A stretch of DNA of 64,000 bases from Streptomyces sp. NBC_00670 (GCF_036226765.1 NZ_CP109017.1:6077001-6141000); one strand, 5' to 3'. Shown: positions 17,807 to 27,146, counted from the first letter of the stretch. Notes: generated from the letters alone by a model not told the origin. Numbers and translations: made by a program.

Positions 17807-18961
17807 GTGACGAACGCTGCCGTGACCGGCGCCCGCAGGGTGCTCATCGCCGCGGACAAGTTCAAGGGGTCGCTGACGGCCGTGGAGGTCGCCGAGCGCG
17901 TGACGGCCGGGCTGCGCCGGGCCGCACCGGAGCTGGAGGTGGAGTCGCTGCCCGTGGCCGACGGCGGCGACGGCACCGTTGCCGCGGCGGTCGCGGCCGG
18001 CTTCGCCCGCCGGGGAGCACGTGTCGCCGGGCCGCTGGGCCAAGAAGTCACCGCGGCCTTCGCGCTGCGCGGCACGACCGCGGTGGTGGAGATGGCCGAG
18101 GCCAGCGGGTTGCAGCGGCTGCCCGCAGGTGTCCTCGCGCCGCTCACCGCGTCCACGTACGGCAGCGGGGAGCTGCTGCGCGCCGCGCTGGACGAGGGCG
18201 CGCGCACGATCGTCTTCGGGGTGGGCGGGAGCGCGACCACCGACGGGGGCGCGGGGATGCTGACCGCGCTGGGGGCGCGGTTCCTGGACGCGGAGGGCGA
18301 GCCGGTGGCGCCGGGGGGCGGCGGGCTGGCCTCGGTCGTCGCCGCCGACCTCTCCGGGCTCGACCCGCGGCTCGCCTCCGTCGACCTCGTGCTCGCCAGT
18401 GACGTCGACAATCCGCTGACCGGGCCGAAGGGGGCGGCGGCGGTGTACGGGCCGCAGAAGGGGGCCTCGCCGGACGACGTCGAGGCGCTGGACGCGGGGC
18501 TCGTACGGTTCGTCGGGGTGCTGGAGCAGGCGGTCGGCGCGCGCGCCGTCGCGTGCGCCGGGGCGCCGGGGGCGGGGGCCGCGGGTGGGATCGGGTACGG
18601 GGCGCTGCTGGTGGGGGCGCGGTTCCGGGCGGGTATCGAGGTGATGCTGGAGGTGCTGGGGTTCGGGGCGGCGGTGGAGCGGGCGTCGTTGGTGATCACG
18701 GGGGAGGGGGCGTTGGACGCGCAGACGCTGCACGGGAAGGCGCCGGTGGGGGTGGCTGCGGCGGCGCGGGGGGCCGGGCGGGGGGTGGTGGCGGTGTGCG
18801 GGCGGTTGGCGTTGTCGCCGGAGGTGTTGGCGGGGGTGGGGATCTCGCGGGCGTACGCGCTGACGTCCCTCGAACCGGATGTGTCCCGCTGCGTCGCCGA
18901 AGCGGGCCCGCTCCTCGAACGTCTCGCGGAGCGGCTGGCCCACGACCAGGGCCTGGGCTGA
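17807..18961 (+). CDS. glxK: glycerate kinase (GlxK/GarK type)
   Basis: A 384-residue glycerate kinase producing 2- or 3-phosphoglycerate from D-glycerate with ATP. Typical motifs are VLIAADKFKGSLTAVEVA at the N-terminus, LPVADGGDGT, GVGGSATTDGGAGM and LVITGEGALDAQTLHGKAP. The GTG at 17807 is preceded by AAGGGGA at a spacing of about eight bases; an upstream in-frame ATG at 17771 lacks a ribosome site. The last third has a more G-biased third-position pattern than the first, seen in several gene ends here. Gene class II by motif order; no glyoxylate genes adjoin it. Confidence 0.92.
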   Translation: MTNAAVTGARRVLIAADKFKGSLTAVEVAERVTAGLRRAAPELEVESLPVADGGDGTVAAAVAAGFARRGARVAGPLGQEVTAAFALRGTTAVVEMAEASGLQRLPAGVLAPLTASTYGSGELLRAALDEGARTIVFGVGGSATTDGGAGMLTALGARFLDAEGEPVAPGGGGLASVVAADLSGLDPRLASVDLVLASDVDNPLTGPKGAAAVYGPQKGASPDDVEALDAGLVRFVGVLEQAVGARAVACAGAPGAGAAGGIGYGALLVGARFRAGIEVMLEVLGFGAAVERASLVITGEGALDAQTLHGKAPVGVAAAARGAGRGVVAVCGRLALSPEVLAGVGISRAYALTSLEPDVSRCVAEAGPLLERLAERLAHDQGLG

Positions 18962-18975
18962 CGCCGGACGTTTCC

Positions 18976-19270
18976 TCGCCCCCGCCGCCCCTGCCCGTCC
19001 CCAGGGGCTCCGCCCCTTCAACCCCCGGGGGCTCGGGTGGCGTGGGTTTGTCGGGGAGTGCGGGTGAGTGGGTGGTTGCTCGCGCAGTTCCCCGCGCCCC
19101 TGAAGACTCAAAAGCAGGGGGCGCCCCACTGCTTTTGCTTTTGGGGGCGCGGGGAACTGCGCGACAAGCCACGTCGAACCCGCACCCACCCACGAAGCTC
19201 ACCACCCGAGCTCTCCGGGGTGAAAGGGGCGGAGCCCCTCGAGGACGGGACGGGCAGGGGCGGCGGGGGC
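18976..19270. repeat. intergenic repeat, copy 2 (complete inverted pair)
   Basis: Between convergent glxK and pssA genes. On the minus strand lie the G-rich module (18976-19001) and the 19-mer core (19082-19100); on the plus strand the core recurs at 19144-19162 and the G-rich module at 19247-19270. The two halves face each other with an AT-richer centre (GAAGACTCAAAAGCAG), and could form a very long hairpin. The bases before the 19-mer (GTGGTTGCTC) are the same as in copy 3. Confidence 0.8.
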
Positions 19271-19309
19271 GCGGAAACCCCCCGGCGGCGCGCACCGCCG
19301 TACGCGAAA

Positions 19310-19340
19310 GGGCCCCGTACCCGGAACAGGTACGGGGCCC
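19310..19340 (-). terminator. hairpin terminator after pssA
   Basis: GGGCCCCGTACC (19310-19321), a 7-base loop, then GGTACGGGGCCC (19329-19340) give a perfect 12-bp stem 15 bases beyond the pssA stop. Read on the minus strand the stem is followed by CTTTCG, only a short T run, as is usual in streptomycetes. Confidence 0.75.
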
Positions 19341-19355
19341 CACGCGCACGCACGG

Positions 19356-20222
19356 CTACGGGAGCTGTGCCGCCCGCGCCTCGCGGCGGTTGTCGCGGAA
19401 GGTGTTCACCCGCCGAGCCGTCGCGAACAACGGAATCACCGCGCCCATCACAAGCTGCAACGCACACCCCGTCTGCAACAGCAACTGCCCGCTCGGCGCA
19501 TCGAACGCCCACCCCGCCAGCAGCCCCATCGACAGCACGATCCAGCTCAGCATGGCACCCGCGAGGCGCCCCCTCGGCTTCGGGTACTCGACCCGGCTCA
19601 CCATCAGCCACGCCGTACCCAGGATCGCCAGCAGCGTCGCGAAGAACGGCAGCTCCAGCAGGACGATGGAGACGACCGTGAGCGCCCCGAACGGCGAGGG
19701 CATGCCCTGGAACATGCCGTCCTTGAGCGTCACGCACGAGAACCGCGCGAGCCGCAGCACCACCGCCAGCAACACCACGATGCCACCGACCGCGGCCACT
19801 CTCTGGTGCGCGTCATCGGCGACCATGCCGTACACCAGCACGAAGTACGCCGGCGCGAGCCCGAAGCTGATGAGGTCCGAGAGGTTGTCCAGCTCCGCAC
19901 CCATCGGCGAGGACCGCAGCTTGCGGGCGACGAGACCGTCGAACAGGTCGAAGACGGCCGCGCACAGCATCAGGATGACCGCGGTCGCCGCGCTGTGGCG
20001 GGCCATGCCCGCCGACTCGTCGCTGCCCGTGAGGTGCGGGATGAGGATGCCGGTGGTGGTGAAGTACACCGCCATGAAGCCGCACGTGGCGTTGCCGAGG
20101 GTGAGCGTGTCCGCTATCGACAGGCGCAGCGAGAGGGGCATCTCCTCCTCGTCGGCCCCGCCGTCGATGTCCGCGGCCTCCGGCACCCAGCCGGCCTGGG
20201 TCTGCGGGTCAATCACGGTCAA
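19356..20222 (-). CDS. pssA: CDP-diacylglycerol-serine O-phosphatidyltransferase
   Basis: A 288-residue integral membrane enzyme making phosphatidylserine from CDP-diacylglycerol and serine. The CDP-alcohol phosphotransferase signature is complete: DLFDGLVARKLRSSPMGAE followed by LDNLSD. About seven hydrophobic helices follow. The start is a TTG at 20222 (MTVIDPQTQAGW), or GTG six bases further in; the TTG lies inside the end of psd, giving a 14-base overlap and probable translational coupling. Product feeds Psd encoded just upstream, so the pair makes phosphatidylethanolamine. Confidence 0.92.
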   Translation of the reverse strand: MTVIDPQTQAGWVPEAADIDGGADEEEMPLSLRLSIADTLTLGNATCGFMAVYFTTTGILIPHLTGSDESAGMARHSAATAVILMLCAAVFDLFDGLVARKLRSSPMGAELDNLSDLISFGLAPAYFVLVYGMVADDAHQRVAAVGGIVVLLAVVLRLARFSCVTLKDGMFQGMPSPFGALTVVSIVLLELPFFATLLAILGTAWLMVSRVEYPKPRGRLAGAMLSWIVLSMGLLAGWAFDAPSGQLLLQTGCALQLVMGAVIPLFATARRVNTFRDNRREARAAQLP

Positions 20223-20865
20223 TGCGAGTCACCCCAGCCACGGTCTTCTGTCCGACCTCGACGGCCACCTCGACGCCCTCGGGCAGGTAGATGTCGACGC
20301 GCGAGCCGAACCGGATCAGCCCGATCCGCTCGCCCTGCTCGACCTTGGTGCCCTGCGGCAGGTAGGGGACGATCCGGCGGGCGACGGCACCGGCGATCTG
20401 GATCATCTCGATGTCACCGAGCTCGGTGTCGAAGTGCCAGACCACCCGCTCGTTGTTCTCGCTCTCCTTGTTGAAAGCGGGGACGAAGCCGCCGGGGATG
20501 TGCTCGACGGACGTCACCGTGCCGGCCAGCGGGGCCCGGTTCACGTGCACGTTCAGCGGGCTCATGAAGATCGCGACGCGGGTGCGCCCGTCCTTCCACG
20601 GCATGATGCTCTGCACCACGCCGTCGGCGGGAGAGATGACCCTGCCGGGAGCGATCTCCCGCTCGGGGTCCCGGAAGAACCACAGCATGCCCGCCGCGAG
20701 AGCGGTGGCGGGCACCGCGACGGCCCGGGCGGCGCGGGAGCGGCGCGACCGGGCGAGGCTGAGGGCTGCGGTGGCAACGGTCGGGAGGAGCCACGGCGAT
20801 GCTCCGCGCGCGAGGCGTGCGCCGACCAGGCTGTCGCGAGGTGCAGAGGTTTGGCTGTGGGGCAT
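20209..20865 (-). CDS. psd: phosphatidylserine decarboxylase proenzyme
   Basis: A 218-residue pyruvoyl-dependent decarboxylase of the short (archaeal/actinobacterial) type. The self-cleavage site is the Gly187-Ser188 pair in IRFGSRVDIYLP, which becomes the pyruvoyl group; DPEREI, SPADG and NVHVNRAPL are family landmarks, and one membrane-associating hydrophobic stretch lies at about residues 45-64. The ATG at 20865 has GAAGG upstream; the open frame to 21039 is not family-like. First gene of a two-gene operon with pssA. Confidence 0.93.
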   Translation of the reverse strand: MPHSQTSAPRDSLVGARLARGASPWLLPTVATAALSLARSRRSRAARAVAVPATALAAGMLWFFRDPEREIAPGRVISPADGVVQSIMPWKDGRTRVAIFMSPLNVHVNRAPLAGTVTSVEHIPGGFVPAFNKESENNERVVWHFDTELGDIEMIQIAGAVARRIVPYLPQGTKVEQGERIGLIRFGSRVDIYLPEGVEVAVEVGQKTVAGVTRIDRD

Positions 20866-21050
20866 GGATGACCTTCGTAGCGGATGAATGTGCCGCGCTG
20901 CGTGAGGGGGACGGCGGCTTTCCGGCGATCGTAGCGGCTCAGGGTCACAACTGGGTAAGCCGGGAAGCCGAGTCGGCGGCCGAGAAGGGCTGACGGGGTG
21001 TGATCCTCTTCCCCAAGAAAACACCCCCAACCCGGACAATCATCCTGGCA

Positions 21051-22256
21051 TCAGCCCTGGAATCGATACTCCTCGAGCAGCCTGCGCCCGATGATCATTT
21101 TCTGGATTTCGGCGGTACCCTCACCGATCAGCAGCATCGGTGCCTCCCGGTAGAGCCGCTCGATCTCGTACTCCTTGGAGAAGCCGTAGCCGCCGTGGAT
21201 CCGGAAGGCGTCCTCCACGACCTCCTTGCAGTACTCCGAGGCGAGGTACTTCGCCATCCCCGCCTCGAGATCGTTTCGTTCCCCCGAGTCCTTTTTGCGT
21301 GCCGCGTTCACCATCATCGCATGCGCGGCCTCCACCTTGGTGGCCATCTCCGCCAGTTTGAACTGGATGGCCTGGTGGCGGGCGATCGGCTTGCCGAAGG
21401 TGTGCCGCTGCTGGGCGTAGTCGATACCGAGTTCGAAGGCCCGCTGGGCGACGCCGCAGCCGCGGGCGGCGACGTTGACGCGGCCGACCTCGACGCCGTC
21501 CATCATCTGGTAAAAGCCCCGGCCGGTGACCCCGCCGAGCACGCGGTCGGCCGGTACACGCAGGCCGTCCATGATCAGCTCGGTGGTGTCGACGCCCTTG
21601 TAGCCCATTTTCTCGATCTTGCCCGGAATGGTCAGACCGGGACGGACCTCGCCGAAGCCGGGCTCCTTCTCCACCAGGAACGTCGTCATCGACTTGTGCG
21701 GGGCCGTGCCCTCGGGGTGGCCTTCGTCACTCCGGACGAGGACGGCGACCAAGGTGGACGAGCCGCCGTTGGTGAGCCACATCTTCTGGCCGTTCAGGAC
21801 GTACTCGTCGCCCTCCTTGACCGCCTTCGACGTGATCGCCGACACGTCGGACCCCAGCCCGGGTTCCGACATGGAGAAGGCGCCGCGGGTCTCGCCCAGC
21901 GCCATCTTCGGCAGGAAGTACTCCTTCTGTTCCCGCGTGCCGTGCTGCTTGAGCATGTACGCCACGATGAAGTGCGTGTTGATGATGCCGGAGACCGACA
22001 TCCAGCCGCGGGCGATCTCCTCCACGCACAGCGCGTACGTGAGCAGCGACTCGCCAAGGCCGCCGTACTCCTCGTCGATCATCAGTCCGAAGAGGCCGAG
22101 TTCCTTGAGGCCGTCGACGATTTTCTGCGGGTACTCGTCGCGGTGCTCCAGCTCGGTGGCGACCGGGATGATCTCCTTGTCGACGAAGTCCCTGACGGTG
22201 GAGAGGATCTCCTGCTGGACGTCGGTCAGACCGGCGGTCCGGGCGAGTCGCGCCAT
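21051..22256 (-). CDS. acyl-CoA dehydrogenase, probable (2S)-methylsuccinyl-CoA dehydrogenase
   Basis: A 401-residue FAD acyl-CoA dehydrogenase. FAD/substrate motifs are AFSMSEPGLGSDVSAI and WLTNGGSS; the catalytic Glu is in LLIGEGTAEIQK near the C-terminus, and RIHGGYGFSKEY is present. As last gene of the ccr-meaA run, the expected reaction is oxidation of methylsuccinyl-CoA to mesaconyl-CoA in the ethylmalonyl-CoA pathway; this is inferred from context, since sequence alone does not separate it from isobutyryl- or butyryl-CoA dehydrogenases. It starts two bases after the MaoC gene stop. Confidence 0.85.
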   Translation of the reverse strand: MARLARTAGLTDVQQEILSTVRDFVDKEIIPVATELEHRDEYPQKIVDGLKELGLFGLMIDEEYGGLGESLLTYALCVEEIARGWMSVSGIINTHFIVAYMLKQHGTREQKEYFLPKMALGETRGAFSMSEPGLGSDVSAITSKAVKEGDEYVLNGQKMWLTNGGSSTLVAVLVRSDEGHPEGTAPHKSMTTFLVEKEPGFGEVRPGLTIPGKIEKMGYKGVDTTELIMDGLRVPADRVLGGVTGRGFYQMMDGVEVGRVNVAARGCGVAQRAFELGIDYAQQRHTFGKPIARHQAIQFKLAEMATKVEAAHAMMVNAARKKDSGERNDLEAGMAKYLASEYCKEVVEDAFRIHGGYGFSKEYEIERLYREAPMLLIGEGTAEIQKMIIGRRLLEEYRFQG

Positions 22257-22258
22257 GG

Positions 22259-22771
22259 CTACTTCCCCTGTTCCTTCAGTACCGGGCGGCCGGGCTGCTC
22301 ACCGCCGCGCTCCTTGATGTACGTCTCGGTGGGCACCATCACCTTGCGGCGGAACACACACACCAGCGTCCCGTCCTGCTTGTAGCCCCTGGTCTCGACG
22401 TGGACGATGCCGCGGTCGTTCTTCGACTTCGAGGGCCACTTGTCCAGCACGGTCGTCTCGCCGTAGACCGTGTCGCCGTGGAAGGTCGGCGCCACGTGCT
22501 TCAGCGACTCGATCTCCAGGTTGGCGATCGCCTTGCCGGAGACGTCCGGGACGGACATGCCCAGCAGCAGCGAGTAGATGTAGTTCCCGACCACCACGTT
22601 CCTGCCGAAGTCGGTGGTCTCCTCGGCGTAGTGGGCGTCCAGGTGGAGCGGGTGGTGGTTCATGGTGAGCAGGCAGAACATGTGGTCGTCGTACTCGGTG
22701 ACCGTCTTGCCGGGCCAGTGCTTGTAGATGGCGCCGACCTCGAACTCCTCGAAGGTGCGTCCGAACTGCAT
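22259..22771 (-). CDS. MaoC-family hydratase, probable mesaconyl-CoA hydratase
   Basis: A 170-residue hot-dog-fold hydratase. The N-terminus (GRTFEEFEVGAIYKHWPGKT) and the hydratase region NHHPLHLDAHYAEET (Asp/His pair) are typical of MaoC proteins. In this operon it should hydrate mesaconyl-C1-CoA to beta-methylmalyl-CoA, the step between the acyl-CoA dehydrogenase and the malyl-CoA lyase. The ATG at 22771 lies five bases from the lyase stop; the open frame beyond it is an antiframe of the lyase gene. Confidence 0.85.
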   Translation of the reverse strand: MQFGRTFEEFEVGAIYKHWPGKTVTEYDDHMFCLLTMNHHPLHLDAHYAEETTDFGRNVVVGNYIYSLLLGMSVPDVSGKAIANLEIESLKHVAPTFHGDTVYGETTVLDKWPSKSKNDRGIVHVETRGYKQDGTLVCVFRRKVMVPTETYIKERGGEQPGRPVLKEQGK

Positions 22772-22776
22772 CGCGC

Positions 22777-23739
22777 TCAGGCCTCCGGGATCTCGAACTT
22801 CGACGTGCGGGTCATGCCGGCCGCCCGTCCCTTGCCGGAGACGACCAGCGCCATCTTGCGGCTGGCCTCGTCGATCATCTCGTCGCCGAGCATCGCGGAG
22901 CCCTTCCTTCCGCCCGCCTCGGACGTGTAGTAGTCGTACGCGTCCAGGATCAGCTCGGCGTGGTCGTAGTCCTCCTGGGAGGGCGAGAAGATCTCGTTGG
23001 ACGCCTCGACCTGGCCCGGGTGCAGCACCCACTTGCCGTCGAAGCCGAGCGCGGCGGCGCGCTGTGCGACCTCGCGGTAGCCGTCGACGTTGCGGATCTG
23101 GAGGTAGGGGCCGTCGATCGCCTGGAGATCGTTGGCGCGGGCCGCCATCAGGATCTTCATCAGGATGAAGTGATAGGCGTCCGCCGGGTAACCGGGCGGC
23201 TGCTCGCCCACGACCAGGGACTTCATGTTGATGGACGCCATGAAGTCGGCCGGGCCGAAGATGATGGTCTCGATGCGCGGGGAGGCCTCGGCGATCGCGT
23301 TGACGTTGTTCAGGCCGCGCGCGTTCTCGATCTGCGCCTCGATGCCGATGCGGCCGACCTCGAAGCCCATCGTCTTCTCGATCTGCGTCAGCAGGAGGTC
23401 GAGCGCGACGATCTGCGCCGCGTCCTGCACCTTCGGGAGCATGATGCAGTCCAGGTTCGGGCCGGCGCCCTCCACCACCGTCACGACGTCGCGGTACGTC
23501 CACTCCGTCGTCCAGTCGTTGACGCGCACGACGCGGGTCTTGCCCGTCCAGTCGCCCTCGTTGAGGAACTTCACGATGGTGTGCCGCGCGTCGGGCTTGG
23601 CCAGCGGCGCGCACGCGTCCTCCAGGTCCAGGAACACCTGGTCCGCCGGGAGGCCCTGCGCCTTCTCCAGGAAGCGCGGATTGCTTCCGGGAACGGCCAG
23701 ACAGGAGCGGCGGGGGCGGAGCCGGTTGACGGTCGTCAT
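22777..23739 (-). CDS. mcl: L-malyl-CoA / beta-methylmalyl-CoA lyase (HpcH/HpaI-CitE family)
   Basis: A 320-residue CitE-like lyase. Motifs are RRSCLAVPGSNPRFLEKA, DQVFLDLEDACAP (metal-binding Glu/Asp), the Arg in RVVRVND, EAQIENARGL and the C-terminal GKWVLHPGQVEASNEIF. Two reactions are expected: cleavage of beta-methylmalyl-CoA to glyoxylate and propionyl-CoA, and of malyl-CoA to acetyl-CoA and glyoxylate. Its ATG overlaps the meaA stop in an ATGA (23736-23739), so the two are translationally coupled. Confidence 0.9.
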   Translation of the reverse strand: MTTVNRLRPRRSCLAVPGSNPRFLEKAQGLPADQVFLDLEDACAPLAKPDARHTIVKFLNEGDWTGKTRVVRVNDWTTEWTYRDVVTVVEGAGPNLDCIMLPKVQDAAQIVALDLLLTQIEKTMGFEVGRIGIEAQIENARGLNNVNAIAEASPRIETIIFGPADFMASINMKSLVVGEQPPGYPADAYHFILMKILMAARANDLQAIDGPYLQIRNVDGYREVAQRAAALGFDGKWVLHPGQVEASNEIFSPSQEDYDHAELILDAYDYYTSEAGGRKGSAMLGDEMIDEASRKMALVVSGKGRAAGMTRTSKFEIPEA

Positions 23740-25799
23740 GCGGGGACCTCCAGGGGGTCGGGCCGGGGCTCGGGCTGTGGTTCGAGCAGGGGTTCGAGCT
23801 GGTTCGCGTGGCGGATCTCGTCGACGATACGGCCGATGATCCCGGTGATGTCGAAGTCCTTCGGGGTGAAGACCGCGGCCACTCCCGCGGCCCGCAGTTT
23901 CTCGGCGTCGGCGTGCGGAATGATCCCGCCGGCGATCACCGGGATGTCGGCCGCGCCGGCCGCGCGCAGCCGCTCAAGGACGTCCGGCACGAGTTGCGCG
24001 TGCGAACCGGAGAGGATGGACAGGCCCACCGCGTGCACGTCCTCGGCGAGGGCCGCGTCCACGATCTGCTCGGGGGTGAGCCGGATGCCCTGGTAGACCA
24101 CCTCGAAGCCGGCGTCCCGGGCCCGTATGGCGATCTGCTCGGCCCCGTTGGAGTGCCCGTCCAGGCCGGGCTTGCCGACCAGGAACCGCAGCTTGCCGAC
24201 GCCGAGGTCACGCGCGGTCAGCTCCACCCGGCGGCGCACCCGCGACAGGGCCGAGCCCTCCTCCGCGGTCACCGCGACCGGGGCGGACGAGACCCCGGTG
24301 GGCGCCCGGAACTCGCCGAACACCTCGCGCAGCGCCCCCGCCCACTCGCCGGTCGTCACCCCGGCACGGGCGCACTCCAAGGTGGCCTCCATGAGGTTGT
24401 CGGTGCCCTTGGCGGCCTCCCGCAGCTTCTCCAGCGCCTTGCAGGGGCGCGGGTGGTTGAACGGCGGCTGGTAGCGGGTGTCCCGCCAGTGCTGGAGCGC
24501 GGCGACGACACGGGCCTCCACCGCCGGGTCCACCGTCTGGACCGCGGTGTCCAGATCGGCGGTCAGCGGATTGGGCTCGGTGCCCTCGAAGGCGTTGACG
24601 CCCACTATCTTCTCCTCGCCCGACTCGATCCGGGCTCGCCGCTCGGCGTGCGAGGCGACCAGCTGCGACTTGAGGTAGCCCGACTCGACGGCGGCCATCG
24701 CGCCGCCCATCTCCTGGATCCGCTCGATCTCCGCGAACGCCGCCTCGACCAGCTCGTCGACCTTCGCGCCGATCACCGTCGACCCCTCGAAGAGGTCCTC
24801 GTACTCCAGCAGGTCGCTCTCGTGCGCCAGCACCTGCTGGATGCGCAGCGACCACTGCTGGTCCCAGGGCCGGGGCAGCCCCAGCGCCTCGTTCCACGCG
24901 GGCAACTGCACGGCACGCGCGCGTGCGTCCTTGGAGAGGGTGACGGCCAGCATCTCCAGGACGATCCGCTGGACGTTGTTCTCCGGCTGCGCCTCCGTCA
25001 GCCCCAGGGAGTTGACCTGGACGCCGTACCGGAAGCGGCGGTGCTTGGGGTTCTCGATGCCGTACCGCTCGCGGGTGATGCGGTCCCAGATGCGGGTGAA
25101 CGCCCGCATCTTGCACATCTCCTCGACGAAGCGGACGCCCGCGTTGACGAAGAAGGAGATCCGGCCGACGACGTCCCCCATGCGCTCCTGCGGCACCTGG
25201 CCGCCGTCACGGACGGCGTCCAGGACGGCGATCGCGGTGGACATCGCGTACGCGATCTCCTGCACCGGCGTGGCGCCCGCCTCCTGGAGGTGGTAGCTGC
25301 AGATGTTGATGGGGTTCCACTTGGGCAGGTGGGACACCGTGTACGCGATCATGTCCGTCGTCAGGCGGAGGGAGGGGCCCGGCGGGAAGACGTGCGTCCC
25401 CCGGGACAGGTACTCCTTGACGATGTCGTTCTGCGTCGTGCCCTGGAGCTTGGTGACGTCCGCGCCCTGTTCCTCCGCGACGACCTGGTAGAGCGCCAGC
25501 AGCCACATGGCGGTGGCGTTGATGGTCATCGAGGTGTTCATCCGCTCCAGCGGGATGTCCTGGAACAGCCGGCGCATGTCACCGAGGTGCGCGACCGGCA
25601 CCCCGACCCGGCCCACCTCCCCGCGGGCGAGGACGTGGTCGGAGTCGTAGCCGGTCTGCGTCGGCAGGTCGAACGCGACCGACAGTCCGGTCTGGCCCTT
25701 GGCGAGGTTGCGCCGGTACAGCGCGTTGGACGCCTCGGCGGTGGAGTGACCGGCGTACGTGCGCATGAGCCACGGCCGGTCCTTGTGACGTTCACTCAT
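23736..25799 (-). CDS. meaA: ethylmalonyl-CoA mutase, MeaA
   Basis: A 687-residue coenzyme B12-dependent mutase. The methylmalonyl-CoA-mutase-type barrel comes first (RTYAGHSTAEASN, GLSVAFDLPTQTGYDSDH, NTSMTINATA), and the C-terminal cobalamin domain has the base-off motif GKPGLDGHSNGAEQIA with its His, then LSILSGSH and IAGGIIP. The MeaA subgroup interconverts ethylmalonyl- and methylsuccinyl-CoA; position beside ccr supports this over methylmalonyl- or isobutyryl-CoA mutase. The C-terminus ends in a Pro/Glu-rich tail (EPQPEPRPDP). It starts nine bases after ccr. Confidence 0.92.
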   Translation of the reverse strand: MSERHKDRPWLMRTYAGHSTAEASNALYRRNLAKGQTGLSVAFDLPTQTGYDSDHVLARGEVGRVGVPVAHLGDMRRLFQDIPLERMNTSMTINATAMWLLALYQVVAEEQGADVTKLQGTTQNDIVKEYLSRGTHVFPPGPSLRLTTDMIAYTVSHLPKWNPINICSYHLQEAGATPVQEIAYAMSTAIAVLDAVRDGGQVPQERMGDVVGRISFFVNAGVRFVEEMCKMRAFTRIWDRITRERYGIENPKHRRFRYGVQVNSLGLTEAQPENNVQRIVLEMLAVTLSKDARARAVQLPAWNEALGLPRPWDQQWSLRIQQVLAHESDLLEYEDLFEGSTVIGAKVDELVEAAFAEIERIQEMGGAMAAVESGYLKSQLVASHAERRARIESGEEKIVGVNAFEGTEPNPLTADLDTAVQTVDPAVEARVVAALQHWRDTRYQPPFNHPRPCKALEKLREAAKGTDNLMEATLECARAGVTTGEWAGALREVFGEFRAPTGVSSAPVAVTAEEGSALSRVRRRVELTARDLGVGKLRFLVGKPGLDGHSNGAEQIAIRARDAGFEVVYQGIRLTPEQIVDAALAEDVHAVGLSILSGSHAQLVPDVLERLRAAGAADIPVIAGGIIPHADAEKLRAAGVAAVFTPKDFDITGIIGRIVDEIRHANQLEPLLEPQPEPRPDPLEVPA

Positions 25800-25808
25800 G
25801 TGCGCCTC

Positions 25809-27146
25809 CTAGATGTTCCGGAAGCGGTTGATGGCGTCGGCGTGCCGGGCGCGCTTCTCCTCGTCGCGCACGCCGAGCCCCTCCTCGGGCGCCAGGCACA
25901 GCACGCCGACCTTGCCCTGGTGGAGGTTGCGGTGCACGTCGTACGCCGCCTGGCCGGTGTCCTTGAGCGGGTACACCTTGGACAGCGTCGGGTGGATCTT
26001 GCCCTTCGCGATGAGCCGGTTGGCCTCCCAGGCCTCGCGGTAGTTGGCGAAGTGCGAGCCGATGATCCGCTTCAGCGACATCCACAGGTAGCGGTTGTCG
26101 TACTGGTGCAGATAGCCCGAGGTCGAGGCGCAGGTGGTGATGGTGCCGCCCTTGCGCGTGACGTAGACGCTCGCGCCGAAGGTCTCGCGGCCGGGGTGCT
26201 CGAAGACGATGTCGATGTCCTCGCCGCCGGTGAGTTCGCGGATGCGCTTGCCGAACCGCTTCCACTCCTTGGGGTCCTGGGTGTGCTCGTCCTTCCAGAA
26301 CCGGTAGTCCTCGGCGTTGCGGTCGATGATCGCCTCGGCGCCCATGGTCCGGCAGATCTCCGCCTTCTGAGGGGAGGAGACGACACAGACCGGGGTGGCG
26401 CCGCCGGCCAGCGCGAACTGTGTGGCGTAGGAGCCGAGTCCGCCGCTCGCGCCCCAGATGAGCACGTTGTCGCCCTGCTTCATGCCGGCGCCGTTGCGGG
26501 AGACGAGCTGCCGGTAGGCGGTGGAGTTGACCAGGCCCGGAGCGGCGGCCTCCTCCCAGCTGAGGTGGTCCGGCTTGGGCATCAGCTGGTTGGACTTGAC
26601 GAGCGCGACCTCGGCGAGGCCGCCGAAGTTCGTCTCGAAGCCCCAGATGCGCTGCTCGGGGTCGAGCATCGTGTCGTTGTGGCCGTCGGAGGACTCCAGT
26701 TCGACGGACAGGCAGTGCGCGACGACCTCGTCGCCGGGCTTCCAGGAGTTGACGCCGGGGCCGGTGCGCAGGACGACGCCGGCGAGGTCGGAGCCGATGA
26801 CGTGGTACGGCAGGTCGTGGCGCCTGGTGAGTTCGCTGACGCGGCCGTAGCGCTCCAGGAAGCCGAAGGTGGAGAGCGGCTCGAAGATCGACGTCCACAC
26901 CGAGTTGTAGTTGACCGAGGAGGCCATCACGGCGACCAGGGCCTCGCCCGGGCCGAGTTCGGGGAGCGGGACGTCGTCCAGGTGGAGCGACTTGCGGGGG
27001 TCCTTGTCGCGGGTGTCGAGGCCCTCGAACATGTCCGTCTCGTCCTTGTGCACGGTCATCGCGCGGTACGAGTCGGGGAGCGGGAGTGCGGCGTAGTCGG
27101 CGGACGTGGCCGTCCCCGACTGGATCGCGTCCAGGATTTCCTTCAC
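25809..27146 (-). CDS. ccr: crotonyl-CoA carboxylase/reductase
   Basis: A 445-residue medium-chain dehydrogenase that reduces crotonyl-CoA with NADPH while adding CO2, giving ethylmalonyl-CoA. The NADP-binding loop IWGASGGLGSYATQFA, the conserved SSVNYNSVWTSIFEP and FETNFGG segments are typical, and the length is close to other streptomycete Ccr proteins. The GTG at 27146 has GGAGG at about 27154-27158; the longer open frame upstream runs into the regulatory region. Beyond the pathway role, Ccr products are extender units for polyketides. Regulation probably involves the TetR protein and sites at 27365-27458. Confidence 0.94.
   Translation of the reverse strand: MKEILDAIQSGTATSADYAALPLPDSYRAMTVHKDETDMFEGLDTRDKDPRKSLHLDDVPLPELGPGEALVAVMASSVNYNSVWTSIFEPLSTFGFLERYGRVSELTRRHDLPYHVIGSDLAGVVLRTGPGVNSWKPGDEVVAHCLSVELESSDGHNDTMLDPEQRIWGFETNFGGLAEVALVKSNQLMPKPDHLSWEEAAAPGLVNSTAYRQLVSRNGAGMKQGDNVLIWGASGGLGSYATQFALAGGATPVCVVSSPQKAEICRTMGAEAIIDRNAEDYRFWKDEHTQDPKEWKRFGKRIRELTGGEDIDIVFEHPGRETFGASVYVTRKGGTITTCASTSGYLHQYDNRYLWMSLKRIIGSHFANYREAWEANRLIAKGKIHPTLSKVYPLKDTGQAAYDVHRNLHQGKVGVLCLAPEEGLGVRDEEKRARHADAINRFRNI

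Noticed and set aside
18550..18850. Very G-rich stretch in glxK as possible foreign DNA
   Set aside because: The frame and GlxK motifs continue unbroken; similar G-rich codon drift occurs at the ends of other genes here (e.g. 45000-45240).
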